NCBI GenBank assembly: GCA_036768485.1
Contig: JAVLUZ010000507.1
Location: 1,435,579 to 1,499,578 of the forward strand
Direction: 5' to 3'
DNA length: 64,000 bases
From: Mermis nigrescens
Taxonomy: Eukaryota; Nematoda; Enoplea; Mermithida; Mermithidae
Shown here: in pieces, positions 1-60,776 of the stretch
Numbering within the stretch: position 1 is the first letter of the stretch
Layout of the letters: every line of letters begins with the position of its first letter
Translations under genes and position numbers: made by a program
Notes under the pieces: model-generated
What the model saw: the letters and a program-made list of their open reading frames with translations, nothing else
The model's database searches: none
Told to the model about the DNA's origin: nothing

Positions 1-748
1 AAAACATAATGCAATACCAGATCTGTCAAGTTTCTGTATGTTTGAAGAACTTTACACTATTTAAAAAAACACTAAAAACCACTAAATCATTCACAAAAAT
101 GTCTATTTAGTATGCCGGTATGTTAAAAATTTCAGGTGTCCAAAATTCCATGGACAGTAGAGTACGTATTTAATCATATTTCCTATAACAGAGGTGTTCC
201 ATGAAGAACAATGCATGTACAATTCGATACCTATAAAAAAGTTTCGTAAAATTAGACTGCATAAACTACTTTTGTAGCTTTTTCAAAAGTAATGATAATA
301 ATTTTCAAGCTCAGTTTTTTTTGCAAAATCAGGTATGCAAATCATTATGTGCAATGAAGTTTTAACCACTACTCAAATAAAACAAAGATATTTAATTCTG
401 TATTACTTGTAGGTACCAACCAACCACCGTTTTTTCCTATCGATTCGGTTCTCAATGTGATCTGAGTGAAAAGAACCGTATCGTACCCTAAATTTTTCCA
501 CTTTTCAAATTTTGATCTACATTTTCGGGCTAAACTTTACTTTATGGTGTGAACGGAAAACTTAGCAGATGTATGTGGAAAGGAACGACGTTGGTTATTC
601 TTCAAAAACTCATTTTTGTAGGGCGTAAAAAGGATTTGAGCGCTAATGTTAAAATACCGATGTTTTTGCAGAAAATCGATCTTACATCGAGACCCAAAAC
701 GAGTTTTTGAATATTTTGTAATTGTAAATTTAGTGTATGCAGTGAATT
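1..748. other. AT-rich sequence, nothing recognised
   Basis: No coding frame, RNA gene or clear repeat boundary could be supported here. The stretch is AT-rich with short homopolymer runs and leads directly into a LINE 3' end. Part of it may be the degraded body of that LINE, but no reverse-transcriptase motif is readable. Confidence 0.4.
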
Positions 749-1297
749 CAAAGAAGGTTTACGAAACGAATTTTTAGTGATAAAAATTTGACATATGCTG
801 CAAGATTACACGAACTTGGTCTGGACACTCTTGAACTAAGACGCCTGCATAACGACCTTAACATTAGCCTTTTCTATTATCAAATTGTCAAGCTCTTCCT
901 TTCAAGGATTTCTTCTCAATTAATTTTAAATTCTAATCGAGCAGCAAATTCTTGTAAACTTCTCGTCAATCATGTAAATAAAAATTGCAAAAAATTTGAT
1001 TTCTGCAATCGAATAATTCCTATCTGGAACTCTCTCACCTGAACAGATTATAAGTGCTCCAAATAGACACGTTTTTCTGACCAAACTTAAAAGATTAAAC
1101 CTTTCTAAATTTTCTTAAAGGGGCGTAAATCAGAGCAGTTTTTCCTATTGCCTTTACGTTTACCCTGCTTCGTCATACTTAATTTGTTTTGTCTCTTCGG
1201 CGTATTTTCATTTTCGTTCATTCGTCTTATCCATGTATGTTAATATTTTCTTTCGACTTAGCGAATAAATTGTTGTTGTTGTTGTTGTTGTTGTTGT
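749..1297 (+). mobile_element. CR1/Jockey-like LINE, 3' end with (TTG)n tail
   Basis: The frame beginning QRRFTKRIFSDK encodes the C-terminal end of a non-LTR retrotransposon reverse transcriptase. The typical late motifs are present: LGLDTLELRRLHNDL, then SCKLLVNHVNKNC, then FCNRIIPIWNSL. One frameshift near 1033 moves the terminal SAPNRHVFLTKLKR block into another frame, and a stop lies directly upstream of the first block, so the copy is dead and 5'-truncated. The 3' UTR ends in AATAAA-like sequence followed by (TTG)n at about 1270-1297 rather than poly(A), as in CR1/L2-type LINEs. A second copy lies at 5930-6546 on the other strand. Confidence 0.85.
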
Positions 1298-1500
1298 ATA
1301 ACGCGATTGACGCGGCGCGGCTTAAACACTTATAACAAATATAAAATTAAATCGATCCGGCGAAAATTTTTGCATTTTTCCGGAAAAATTTCATAATTAC
1401 TGATTTTTCAAGTTCTAACAAAATAGCAATTTTTCGGGTTTCTAATCATCGCGAGCATCGCTAGAAACCCGAAACTGGCCACGCGAAACCAGGTTTTCAT

Positions 1501-1549
1501 ATGCAAATTAGCCTGATTTGCATAGTATGCAAATTAGGCTAATTTGCAT
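1501..1549. repeat. Fourfold octamer (ATGCAAAT) palindrome cluster
   Basis: ATGCAAAT occurs at 1501-1508 and 1527-1534, and its reverse complement ATTTGCAT at 1516-1523 and 1542-1549. This makes two adjacent imperfect palindromes. ATGCAAAT is the classical POU/octamer site, but no promoter is evident nearby, so it may simply be a palindromic repeat. Confidence 0.5.
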
Positions 1550-1631
1550 ATTGCAAAACTTGATCCATGGAATGTCTTGGGTTCATAGTGCTGCTGCTGA
1601 TGATTAGAAGCCCAAAAAGTGCTGTTTGAGG

Positions 1632-1757
1632 CTTCAGATTGGTGTCAGGGGATGATCTAAGCCTAAGCCAAAGATGAGGCAAAAATTGCTTCGCTCGCTC
1701 AGCAATTTTCGCCCCATCTGACTCAGGCTTACATCATCCCCTGGCACTAATTTGAAG
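1632..1757. repeat. Long imperfect hairpin (fold-back repeat)
   Basis: The arms near 1632-1678 and 1721-1757 are reverse complements. One reads TTCAGATTGGTGTCAGGGGA and the other contains TCCCCTGGCACTAATTTGAA. An inner stem GATGAGGCAAAAATTGCT pairs with AGCAATTTTCGCCCCATC around the short loop TCGCTCGCTC. The whole 126-bp unit could fold as one stem. It looks like a short fold-back MITE. GCCTAAGC-type sequence also occurs just downstream near 1770. Confidence 0.6.
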
Positions 1758-1851
1758 GCACATAACTAAGCCTAAGCGTAAGCTAGTGCTAAGCTCAACT
1801 TAATGATTAGAAAACATGTTGTTTACACCACTCACTATTCTAATCCTCCAG

Positions 1852-2169
1852 TTCGTCGGGCCTTTGTCACAATTATCAATTAGCGAAGTGCGATTGGAGT
1901 ATCAAGATGAGTGAAAATCAGTAGTAGTATAGATTTTCGGGCGCGGATAAAAAAACCGGAACGTTCTAGCTGCTAATCTGTTGAAAATATGATATAGTTA
2001 AGGGGCAGCAGAATTAGTGGTATCAGCCGAAGAAATTGACGAATCCAAGGACTTACTATATGGGTATACTCGATTTCTCAAAGAATGCATGCTGGCAAAA
2101 GCACATTCAAACTCGTCCTGGCCGTCGGTGCCTTCCGCTTCTTCACTGATACATGTGCCCACCACATAG
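1852..2169 (+). CDS. Tentative last two exons of an unrecognised plus-strand gene
   Basis: Exon 1852-1910 follows a pyrimidine-rich acceptor (CTAATCCTCCAG) and ends at GATGA before gtgaaa. Exon 2012-2169 follows GGGGCAGCAG and ends with TAG. Joined, they keep one open frame that includes ATGA|AA at the junction. The second exon reads LVVSAEEIDESKDLLYGY and ends SLIHVPTT. An AATAAA follows the stop by about 40 bases. Composition is more gene-like than the flanks and no repeat family covers it. The frame could begin at the ATG at 1907 (54 residues) or continue from exons outside the window. I do not recognise the product. Confidence 0.3.
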
Positions 2170-2208
2170 CGATTCCTTACATATGCACCCGTCAGTACAC
2201 GTACATTG

Positions 2209-2214
2209 AATAAA
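2209..2214 (+). other. Poly(A) signal AATAAA (plus strand)
   Basis: A canonical AATAAA lies 40 bases after the TAG at 2167-2169 and would serve the tentative exon pair at 1852-2169. It is convergent with the minus-strand signal at 2916-2921. Confidence 0.35.
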
Positions 2215-2550
2215 ATTTAACAATGCGCGCGGGAGCATTGCATCTTCCTTTTATAGGTAATTTCTCCTGTGTTGCTAGAAAATTTGGCGCGAAAAATTTT
2301 GATTCGCTGGCGACGGATTTCGCAGAAGTCAGTAAAAAAACGAAATTTTGCGCTCTTCCTTACCAATCCCATGACAGCCTCTTCAATATTATCCAATCAG
2401 ACCGTAGCCCACAGAGAATATAGCAAGTCTTTCGATTTCTGCAATACAGTAATTTTTGTGAATAGATGATTTTCTTAAAGGAAGGTATTTGATCATTTTT
2501 GGTAAGGCCTAACTAACAACAGAAATAAGCTTAACTAACAACAGAAATAT

Positions 2551-2890
2551 GAAAAACTAACTTATTGTTTGTTTCATGTCTTACAACTGTTACGTGATAT
2601 TCTACAGTATAATGAGTTACACATAGTCTGTTTCATTGAACTTTATACGTCCCACATTAAGGTTTATGTACCTACCTACCAATGAAAAACTAACTTATAT
2701 TGTTTGTTTCACGTCTTGCAGCTGTTACGTGATATTCTACAGTATAATGAGTTACACATAGTCTGTTTCATTAAACTTTATATGTCCCACATTAATGTGT
2801 ACGTACCTACCATAATGTTTATGTACTTACCATTTGAACTCCTTTACACTAATGCGGTTCTCGTCATATTCTACAGTTTAATGAGTTACA
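2551..2890. repeat. 133-bp tandem repeat, about 2.3 copies
   Basis: The block starting GAAAAACTAACTTAT at 2551 recurs at 2684. Both copies contain the phrase GTGATATTCTACAGTATAAT and then GAGTTACACATAGTCTG. A partial third copy of the phrase lies near 2867-2890. A short duplication of TTAACTAACAACAGAAATA precedes the array. Confidence 0.75.
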
Positions 2891-2915
2891 AGGGTCAAAC
2901 ACATCCGCCTATATC

Positions 2916-2921
2916 TTTATT
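2916..2921 (-). other. Poly(A) signal AATAAA (minus strand)
   Basis: TTTATT on the plus strand is AATAAA on the minus strand, about 56 bases past the stop of the minus-strand exon at 2977-3327. The position is normal for a 3' end and supports that exon being terminal. Confidence 0.45.
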
Positions 2922-2976
2922 ATACCAAATAAACTTATCACATGACTAACTGATGCTTCAACATCTGTTTATCGGT

Positions 2977-3327
2977 TCAGGATCGCTTCACTCTTTCAGT
3001 TGTTCTGCTTCCCCTTCGCTCTGCCATATTTCCATCAGCTTTGCAGCTTGAGCGTTCCGGTTTCTTTTCTGCTGCTCGATCTTTATTCTTCTTCCTTATT
3101 TCATCCACCTCTCCCTGCTTCTCTGCTCGCTGTTCGCTGATTCGAAAACTCAGTAATAACGAACCCAATTTTTCCTTTCTAGAACGCTCTTTCGCATTAC
3201 AAAAATTTTCCACAATGTGGACCAAGCCTAAAATTTTTTCCACATCTCGAAATTTAGGTTCACAAAAACTCGTAAACGTGGAAAAAAAGACGGTGCCACC
3301 AATCGATTTAGTTACCTTACTTTCTAC
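2977..3327 (-). CDS. CCDC47: C-terminal exon resembling CCDC47 (PAT complex subunit)
   Basis: This minus-strand frame is open for 116 codons and ends in TGA. It reads TVFFSTFT, then RDVEKILGLVHIVENF, NAKERSRKEK and a Lys/Glu/Arg-rich coiled-coil tail (QRAEKQGEVDEIRKKNKDRA, then AEKKPERS). From memory, CCDC47 has the same order near its end: a TLLFTFN strand, a DMEALLPLMNMV helix, DKAKKFRLNRE and a charged coiled coil. CCDC47 is an ER membrane protein of the PAT complex that helps insert multispanning proteins at the ribosome-translocon. No upstream exon was found between here and DCAF11 exon 1, and the acceptor near 3327 is ambiguous. It may be the last exon of a gene overlapping DCAF11 introns, or an orphan fragment. 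The DPEKQRR-like tail I expect is not seen. Confidence 0.5.
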   Translation of the reverse strand, partial: VESKVTKSIGGTVFFSTFTSFCEPKFRDVEKILGLVHIVENFCNAKERSRKEKLGSLLLSFRISEQRAEKQGEVDEIRKKNKDRAAEKKPERSSCKADGNMAERRGSRTTERVKRS

Positions 3328-3534
3328 TTAGCTTCCATTGATAGATGAGCATAAGACGGTGTATATCATGCATGGGCAGCAGCCGAATTTTGGAGGGTCA
3401 GTTGGGGCAAAATTGCTAAAAATAATAATAATAGTAATAATAAAAGTAATGATAATAAAAATAGCTCCAAAATTCAATTCTGGGGTTATTCTATTTTTTG
3501 GGGTTTAGATTTTGCAGAGGTTTTTAGCTCAGAG

Positions 3535-3660
3535 CTGTGCGGGGCCAGGCGCCGGCCCCCGGCTCCGGCAGGGCCTAGGCCTCGGCCCTGAGCGGGCCTA
3601 GGCCCCAACTTGAGTCCCGAGGCCAGGCTGTGCCCGGCACTGGGGCCAGGGGCCAGTGTT
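3535..3660. repeat. GC-rich GGCC/GGGGCC terminal-type repeat
   Basis: A dense CCGGCCCC/GGCCTAGG tract sits in AT-rich DNA. A similar tract at 4545-4608 ends in GGCACAGTCTCTA. These resemble the ends of the TAGAGATGTGCC hAT elements found elsewhere in the window and may be the two ends of one degraded copy (about 3.53-4.61 kb). No TSD was found. Confidence 0.4.
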
Positions 3661-4186
3661 ATAATTGATTATAATGTAGAAAATTGATAATGTTTTGAGC
3701 AGATTTACCTTCAAGCTCGATTTCAAGCAGCACCACACATCTTGCTAATTCAAATTTTATTTTACAGGTCAGTTGGTGCAAATTTCTAGTTAATAATCAA
3801 AATTGACATATTTTGAATTGCAATTCACTGAGTGGCCGAGCTTTTCAGCTTGCTTTACAGCAGGTGTAGCAGACAGCTACGTCTATCAGAACAAATAGAA
3901 TAATAAGCCTAAAAAGTGCGAAGTAAAGCTAATTGAAAAACGCGTCCAAGTCAGAGGAGTTAAATCCATACATGGGCCGCTCAAAAATTATAGGGGTTCA
4001 AAACTTTTCGAAGTCAAAAAGCGCCTGATAATATATGGTAGGGCGAAAAACACCGTTTTCTTGCATTTCTCAATGAGAGCTATCCATTAGCATCAAAAAA
4101 TCGCAGAAACACAAAAAAATTCTGAAAATCAATTTCAGGGCGTCTAGCGGATTTTTTTTGGGGGAGAGTGTGAATTCTGGGGGTCT
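3661..4186. other. Unassigned AT-rich stretch
   Basis: No gene or clear repeat boundary is seen. Short open pieces exist on both strands, but none has a conserved motif with flanking splice signals that I can defend. Confidence 0.35.
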
Positions 4187-4189
4187 CTA

Positions 4190-4414
4190 GACCATAGGTG
4201 GGCAGCACCGAAATTTTGGGAGTGTGAAAAAATTTCTGGGAAGTGGTAAGGTGAAAAAACCATTTTCCGACGTTTCTCGTCGAGCACTATCCCTTGGCAT
4301 CAAAAAATCGCTAAAAAAGAAGAAAATTTCAAAAATTGAATTATGGGGGGTATTCCAACTTCTGGGGGATGCATACCCTAACCCCCACGCCCACGTCCCA
4401 AGCCTCCCAATGCC
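4190..4414. mobile_element. Family E MITE copy
   Basis: It starts CATAGGTGGGCAGCACC and carries the family-E landmarks: ACGTTTCTCGTCGAGCACTATCC, a CCATTGGCATC-like block, AAAATTGAATT, then GGGG-rich sequence and a GCATACCC tail. The 3' boundary and TSD are unclear in this copy. Confidence 0.65.
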
Positions 4415-4689
4415 CATGTTCTGTTATATCTTGTAATCCCAACAAATATTAACGCTGACGCGCATATCTACTTAGCAAGAATATATGTACATAGGTATAA
4501 GGGTAGGGTAGAGTCGTACTATGAACACGGTAAAGCACGCTTTACTTGGCCCCGGCCAGGCCCGGCCCCGGCCCCGGCAAAAAGGCGGCCCCAGGCACAG
4601 TCTCTAGGAAGGGGATAGGGGACATATGCCCCCTCGAGATGAAACTTGAGAATAATTTTTCCCTTCACCCCTTTGCTTTTTAGCTAAAA

Positions 4690-4880
4690 ATCGCTAAAAA
4701 ATTCTCGGCGCTGCGCGCCGAATGTTTTTATTATAATGAGAGTGTATTCAGTCCCAAGCGCGCAGTTTAAACACTCGATTTTCAGTCTTTGTACAACCTA
4801 AAGCATATTTTGCATCTATGGCTTCTGTTTTCACAGGTATTATGCAGAAAATGAGATTTGTTCAAGAAGCAAGAATGATA
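4690..4880 (+). repeat. Degraded family B MITE fragment
   Basis: The order of CGGCGCTGCGCGCCGAA, GCGCGCAGTTTAAACACTC, CAGTCTTTGTACA and TTATGCAGAAAA follows the interior of the family B elements at 20063-20769 and 28450-29151. Neither end is preserved. Confidence 0.5.
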
Positions 4881-5060
4881 GCAATTTTTTTGGCGATGAT
4901 TACTAATTTTCTGATGAACTCTGATCATTTTTAGGATGAATTCAGACCGTTATTTGGCTGATTTTGCAAAAATTTAAACGTTACGATTAAAAATTGAAGT
5001 GCAATTTTTTACAAAAAATTTTCGGGCTCTGCCCGGACCCGCTGGGGGCGCTTTAGCGCG

Positions 5061-5184
5061 CCGCCCCAGACTCGCCCAGCCCTTAAAGAGATGGCTCCTA
5101 TTGAATTCTCACCTTGAGCGCACCGCCCCAGACTCGCCCAGCCCTATAAGAGATGGTTCCTATTAAATTCTCACCATATCTAAG
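5061..5184. repeat. 62-bp tandem duplication
   Basis: CCGCCCCAGACTCGCCCAGC begins at 5061 and again at 5123, each followed by an AGAGATGG(C/T)TCCTATT(G/A)AATTCTCACC block. Two copies are present. Confidence 0.75.
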
Positions 5185-5929
5185 GTATCCGAGTAGCAAA
5201 ATTTGCAAATTAAAATTTATCCTTCAGCCCCCTTTATGTCAAAAAAATTTTGGTCGTGTTCCCTCTTCCTCCTTGAAACAAAATCCTGGATACGGGCCTG
5301 CCCCCCATGCACATGCGTGGTGGAAATACTATAACATGAGGAATGTAAAATTTTTGCGCTTTGCGCTGATTGATTAGGTAAGTATCTAACCTCTAGGTTC
5401 CTAAGACTATTGTCTTTATCCTCTGTCTTTGAATTTGAAATTTCGAAAATTTAAAAATTAATTTCAGACGTTTTTCGATGTGGTGGCACCAGAACTTTTA
5501 CACGACCTCCATTCGCACGCGTGCGATATTAGGTCATTTGTACGCTTTGCTATATTTCTCGTCAAAGCTCTAAATATTGGTACCTTCATACAGAAGTTCT
5601 TTTTCGTCATTTCGATAGGTTAATTTAGATTTAATTTGAAAAAAATAAGATTCTAAAATTTAGAGAATTTTTTGATAAAAAGGACTTTTAAGAGCTAAAA
5701 TTGCATTTTAAACACGAATTTTTCTTTGATTCTTAAAATTTGTTATTCGCATGCCGTGTACATACCGAAATGAGCGCCATAGTTCATTTAAACACGGGCA
5801 CGTACATAACTGGCCTATGAATAAATTTGGAGGGGGGTGCCTTTTTAGCTAAAAACGACGGTGTACATGTCAAAAATATCATCTTTTGGCGTTTTTGACG
5901 ATGCGTTTTCTTGCTAAACGAAGAAAACA
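5185..5929. other. Unassigned stretch
   Basis: No supported gene. A short minus-strand open frame at about 5470-5620 has moderately high GC but no recognisable motif or splice context. The rest is AT-rich. Confidence 0.35.
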
Positions 5930-6546
5930 TTACAAATTACAAATTACAAATTTTATTTGCTGATCCGACAACAAACCAAGTAACATTAATACATTGATAA
6001 GTAATGAGAGAAAAAAAGATGAAATATAAACATACACAGAAAGACAAGTCAATAAAATACATAAATAGTCGAGGAAAGCGGGTGCGCTTATTTACGCCCC
6101 TGAATTGAATGATTAAGATCAACCCTTTTCAATCTATTAAGAAAAACATGTCTATTTGGAGCACTTATAACTTCCTCAGGTAGAGAATTCCAAACAGAGA
6201 TTACTCGATTACAAAATTCAAATTTTCTGCAGTTTTTGTTTGCCCGATTAACAAAAAGCTTACAAGAATTCATTGCTCGATTTGAATTAGTATTAAATGT
6301 AAAGAAATCCTCAAAAGGCAGAATATTAAATCTAATAATAGAACAAGCTAAAGTGAGGTTATTATATAAACGCCTTAATTCAAGTCTTTCTAATCCAAGT
6401 TGAACCAATCTCGGATCATATGAAAGACTTTTATCATTGAAAAGTCGTTTTGTGAACCTACGTTGGAATATATCAACGGAATCTATGTCGCAATGTAGAA
6501 AAATATTAAAAATTATCTCAAGAAATATTCGACAAAATGTAGTCAA
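5930..6546 (-). mobile_element. CR1/Jockey-like LINE, 3' end (minus strand)
   Basis: The frame at 6088-6546 encodes the same reverse-transcriptase C-terminus as the copy at 749-1297, but without frameshift: FQRRFTKRLFNDKSLSYD, LGLERLELRRLYNNL, SCKLFVNRANKNC, FCNRVISVWNSLPEEV, then SAPNRHVFLNRLKR. The 3' end carries a short tandem tail of TAATTTG-type units (5930-5955 on the plus strand), unlike the (TTG)n tail of the other copy. The 5' end is lost and nothing of the polymerase core is present. Confidence 0.88.
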
Positions 6547-6663
6547 GAATGACTTTTTCGCACCAAAGAAATTGACATTTTGAGCTCAAATATCGGTAAA
6601 AACGCTTAAACCAGGGCGTTTTCTGCAAATTTTTTTGGGCGATTGCGAATTCTTGGTTGAGAG

Positions 6664-7129
6664 CAGGGGTTTTTGTACAAGGTCCGTTTGTACATGCACA
6701 AAGATGGTTCCCAAAAGTCTTTGTACATTTTGTCCAAAAGTCTGTACATTTTGTACACACAAATTTTTGGGTACTATAATATGGTATAGTAGCGATTTTA
6801 GTGTGGTAAAAACAGAGTTGTTCGACTTTTGGTAGTGTATTTTAGCTAATTTCTGGGTCTCTAAGGGCAAAAATCACTAAGAATCGTCTCAAAACGGCGC
6901 GAATCGCCGAAAAATTTGACATTATTCCTTTTGAAATGCAATTTCTGCCATTATAAAGATATATAGAACACACAATTACTCATTTCGACGCGAAGCGCCG
7001 AACTTTTGCGAATTTTAGACCTTTTTTTGCAATTTTTGTCTTCCCAAAAATCTTTGTACATGTACAAAGACGGTTCCGAAAAGTCTTTGTACATCGGGAA
7101 AAATCTTTGCCGAATACAAAAAAACCGTG
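6664..7129 (-). mobile_element. Family A MITE (hAT-type), upstream of DCAF11
   Basis: Termini are CAGGGGTTTTTGTAC and TACAAAAAAACCGTG. Flanking octamers GTTGAGAG and GTTTGGAG are a decayed 8-bp TSD. Internal landmarks are repeated TCTTTGTACA, the GCGCGAAGCGCC-type hairpin and a conserved block of the kind ACTAAAATCGCTACTGTACC on the opposite strand. It ends 257 bp before the DCAF11 ATG, so it could lie in the promoter. Confidence 0.8.
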
Positions 7130-7386
7130 GTTTGGAGGGTTAAAATTTTGTTCATTACTGCTCGAGACAATGTTCGAAACACCTTACAAATAGTGGAAAA
7201 ATAAGATGGAATAGATGGAATAGAATATATTTAGATGGATTAGAATTGGCGAACGTAATGGAAAAGGATGCTTGACACGACTTAGAATATATTTGAGGTG
7301 GAGCGGCTAGTGTTGGTGAAGGAGCGCTTTATTTTTACCCGTCAAATTAATACGTAATGATAGTTGTCATGATGTAAAAATGTGAC
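7130..7386 (+). promoter_or_regulatory. Presumed DCAF11 promoter and 5' UTR
   Basis: This unique stretch lies between the family A MITE and the DCAF11 start codon. An in-frame TAA sits 12 bases before the ATG, and no AG occurs between them, so no acceptor can extend the coding frame upstream. No convincing TATA box or CpG-rich patch is seen. The transcription start site cannot be placed. Confidence 0.4.
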
Positions 7387-58822
<51,436 letters not shown>

Positions 58823-58891
58823 TGATGCGTCAACTTAACTTCACTTTTCTTGTACAGAATTTCGTGTTTTTTTGGTTTATTCATATTTCCT

Positions 58892-58897
58892 AATAAA
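58892..58897 (+). other. DCAF11 poly(A) signal AATAAA
   Basis: Canonical AATAAA 70 bases after the DCAF11 stop codon, just before the CTAGCAAAG repeat begins at 58967. A short 3' UTR is implied. Confidence 0.6.
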
Positions 58898-58966
58898 ACA
58901 GTTGCTTGCAAGAATTTACGTATTATTCTGCTTCTTAACTCAAGGTTTACATAAATGCAACTAGCA

Positions 58967-60225
58967 AAGAAAAATGCTCCGATGGAACAAAAAGGACAAA
59001 TATATGTGGAATAGCGGATTATTAAAGACATAAGAGGAGGGGACTAGGATAAGTCACCTATGCGCCGAAAATTGTCAGAATCTGCTAAAAATTAGATTTC
59101 TCTAAGCAGCACAAAAATCGAAGTATATTCTGCGGCCTACATATGAAGGTAGTTGTGGCCTCAGTTTGAGAAATAAATAACAGTTAATTCTTTAAAAGAA
59201 CTGATCGATCTGAATGAATTAAAGAAAACGACAAATCATTTTGTTTGCTAACGTTAATTATAATCTGTTTCACATAAGTTTAGGCATAAATTTCCAAGAC
59301 TTTTTTCGAAAGTAAACCGACGGATTACGATAATTATATATGAAATCAATGCTATGATCGTTATCTGTCGGCTAATTATCGGAAATAGTTTTTAAAATTT
59401 AAGCCGAAACTTGTGTGAAACAGACTATAAATGTAAGTCCGAACGACCGCTCTTGCAATTGCATATATACATGGGCAGCGAAAAAATTCTGGGGAGGGAT
59501 GAAATCGCCAAAAAATGTTACTAAAAATAGAATTCATGGGTCTACAATAATCTGCAGGGGGTTTCAAGTTCTGCGGGGTGTATACCCAAGACCTCCACGC
59601 CCATGTGTGATGGCATAGAAGCGCGGTAAGGCAATAAAGATGTAAAGATGTGCAAACTGGTTTGCACCAAAGAATTCAGAATTCAGGACACGGCGCAAGA
59701 AGAGTAAGCGAGATAACCTTGCAAATAAATGCAATAGTGCCATAATGATGGACCGGAAATTTTAATAGCTCATAGAATGCCGAAGCAGGAGAAAATGAAT
59801 CTACTACATCATCTCGTCATGCTAGCACAACACGACTACATGTAGAGCCATAATAAACAGCATGATGCGAATGTCATAATTCATCTATTGAGCCTTAACT
59901 AAATATTGATTACATATTGTCCTGAAAATGCGAGACTGATCTCGAAGTAAATCGGCCACTTAGCACAGGCAAAATTCTCCCTCCAAACTCTTCGCTAAAG
60001 CAGTGAGAAATGTTTTGAGAGGACATCTTACTTTTTTATAGGCCGCAGAATATACTCCGATTTTTGTTTTGCTTAGAGAAATCTGATTTTTAGGAGATTC
60101 TGATGATTCTTTGCGCGCATAAGTGACTTTTTCTAGTCCTCTCCTTTTATGTCTTTAAGAAACCGTTATCCAAAAATTGTATTTGTCCTTTTTGTTCCAT
60201 CATAGCATTAAACTTTGCTAGAGGG
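58967..60225. mobile_element. Element with about 180-bp terminal inverted repeats
   Basis: The left arm (58967-59140: CTAGCAAAGAAAAATGCTCC, GAGGGGACTAG, GTATATTCTGCGGCC) and right arm (60040-60225: GGCCGCAGAATATAC, CTAGTCCTCTCC, AAACTTTGCTAG) are reverse complements. Related arms flank 44311-48426. A family-J type insert with CATGGGCAGCG lies at about 59468-59609. Confidence 0.65.
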
Positions 60226-60567
60226 TACTTGCTTTTAATTAGTATGATTTGAGTGAATCGATCAATAAACTCAGAGGTAACTTGCCGAATTATTTTCTTG
60301 AATAGTTGAATAATACAATAACGGTTTTTAAAAAAGTTACCTCCTACAACGTTTACAAATTAAAATTAATTTTCATTCTAAACTTTACTTGTCCATTGAG
60401 TCACAAAAAAAGCAAAATTAGATTCGTAATCCTGATTTTCCGGAGAACGGTTTGTAACAAAACTTAGCTCTTACAACATACAACCTCACAGACATAAAGC
60501 CAACCTGAAGCGTAAAGTTTACACAACTAGAGAGTGTAAAGAGAAACGCAGTCAAATTCGTGTAAAC

Positions 60568-60776
60568 CATACATGTAAGGACTGGAAATTGGAGGGGTCC
60601 CGGCCATTTTAAGGGGGGGTGAGAACGACCTCCAATTTCGGGCCAAAAACGAGCAATAAACTCGATTTGTTTTTTAAATCGGGGTTAGGAGTCAAGGATT
60701 TTTGGTTTTTGGAAGGATGGTGGGGACATCCGACTTTGGGTGAGGGTCCCCCTACCCCCTCTTACATGTATGTATG
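60568..60776. mobile_element. Family C MITE, perfect TSD GTGTAAAC
   Basis: It starts CATACATGTAAGGACTGG and ends CTCTTACATGTATGTATG; GTGTAAAC lies at 60560-60567 and 60777-60784. The target is itself one of the GTGTAAA motifs. Confidence 0.9.

Noticed and set aside
1273..1297. (TTG)n as an independent microsatellite
   Set aside because: It is the 3' tail of the LINE at 749-1297.
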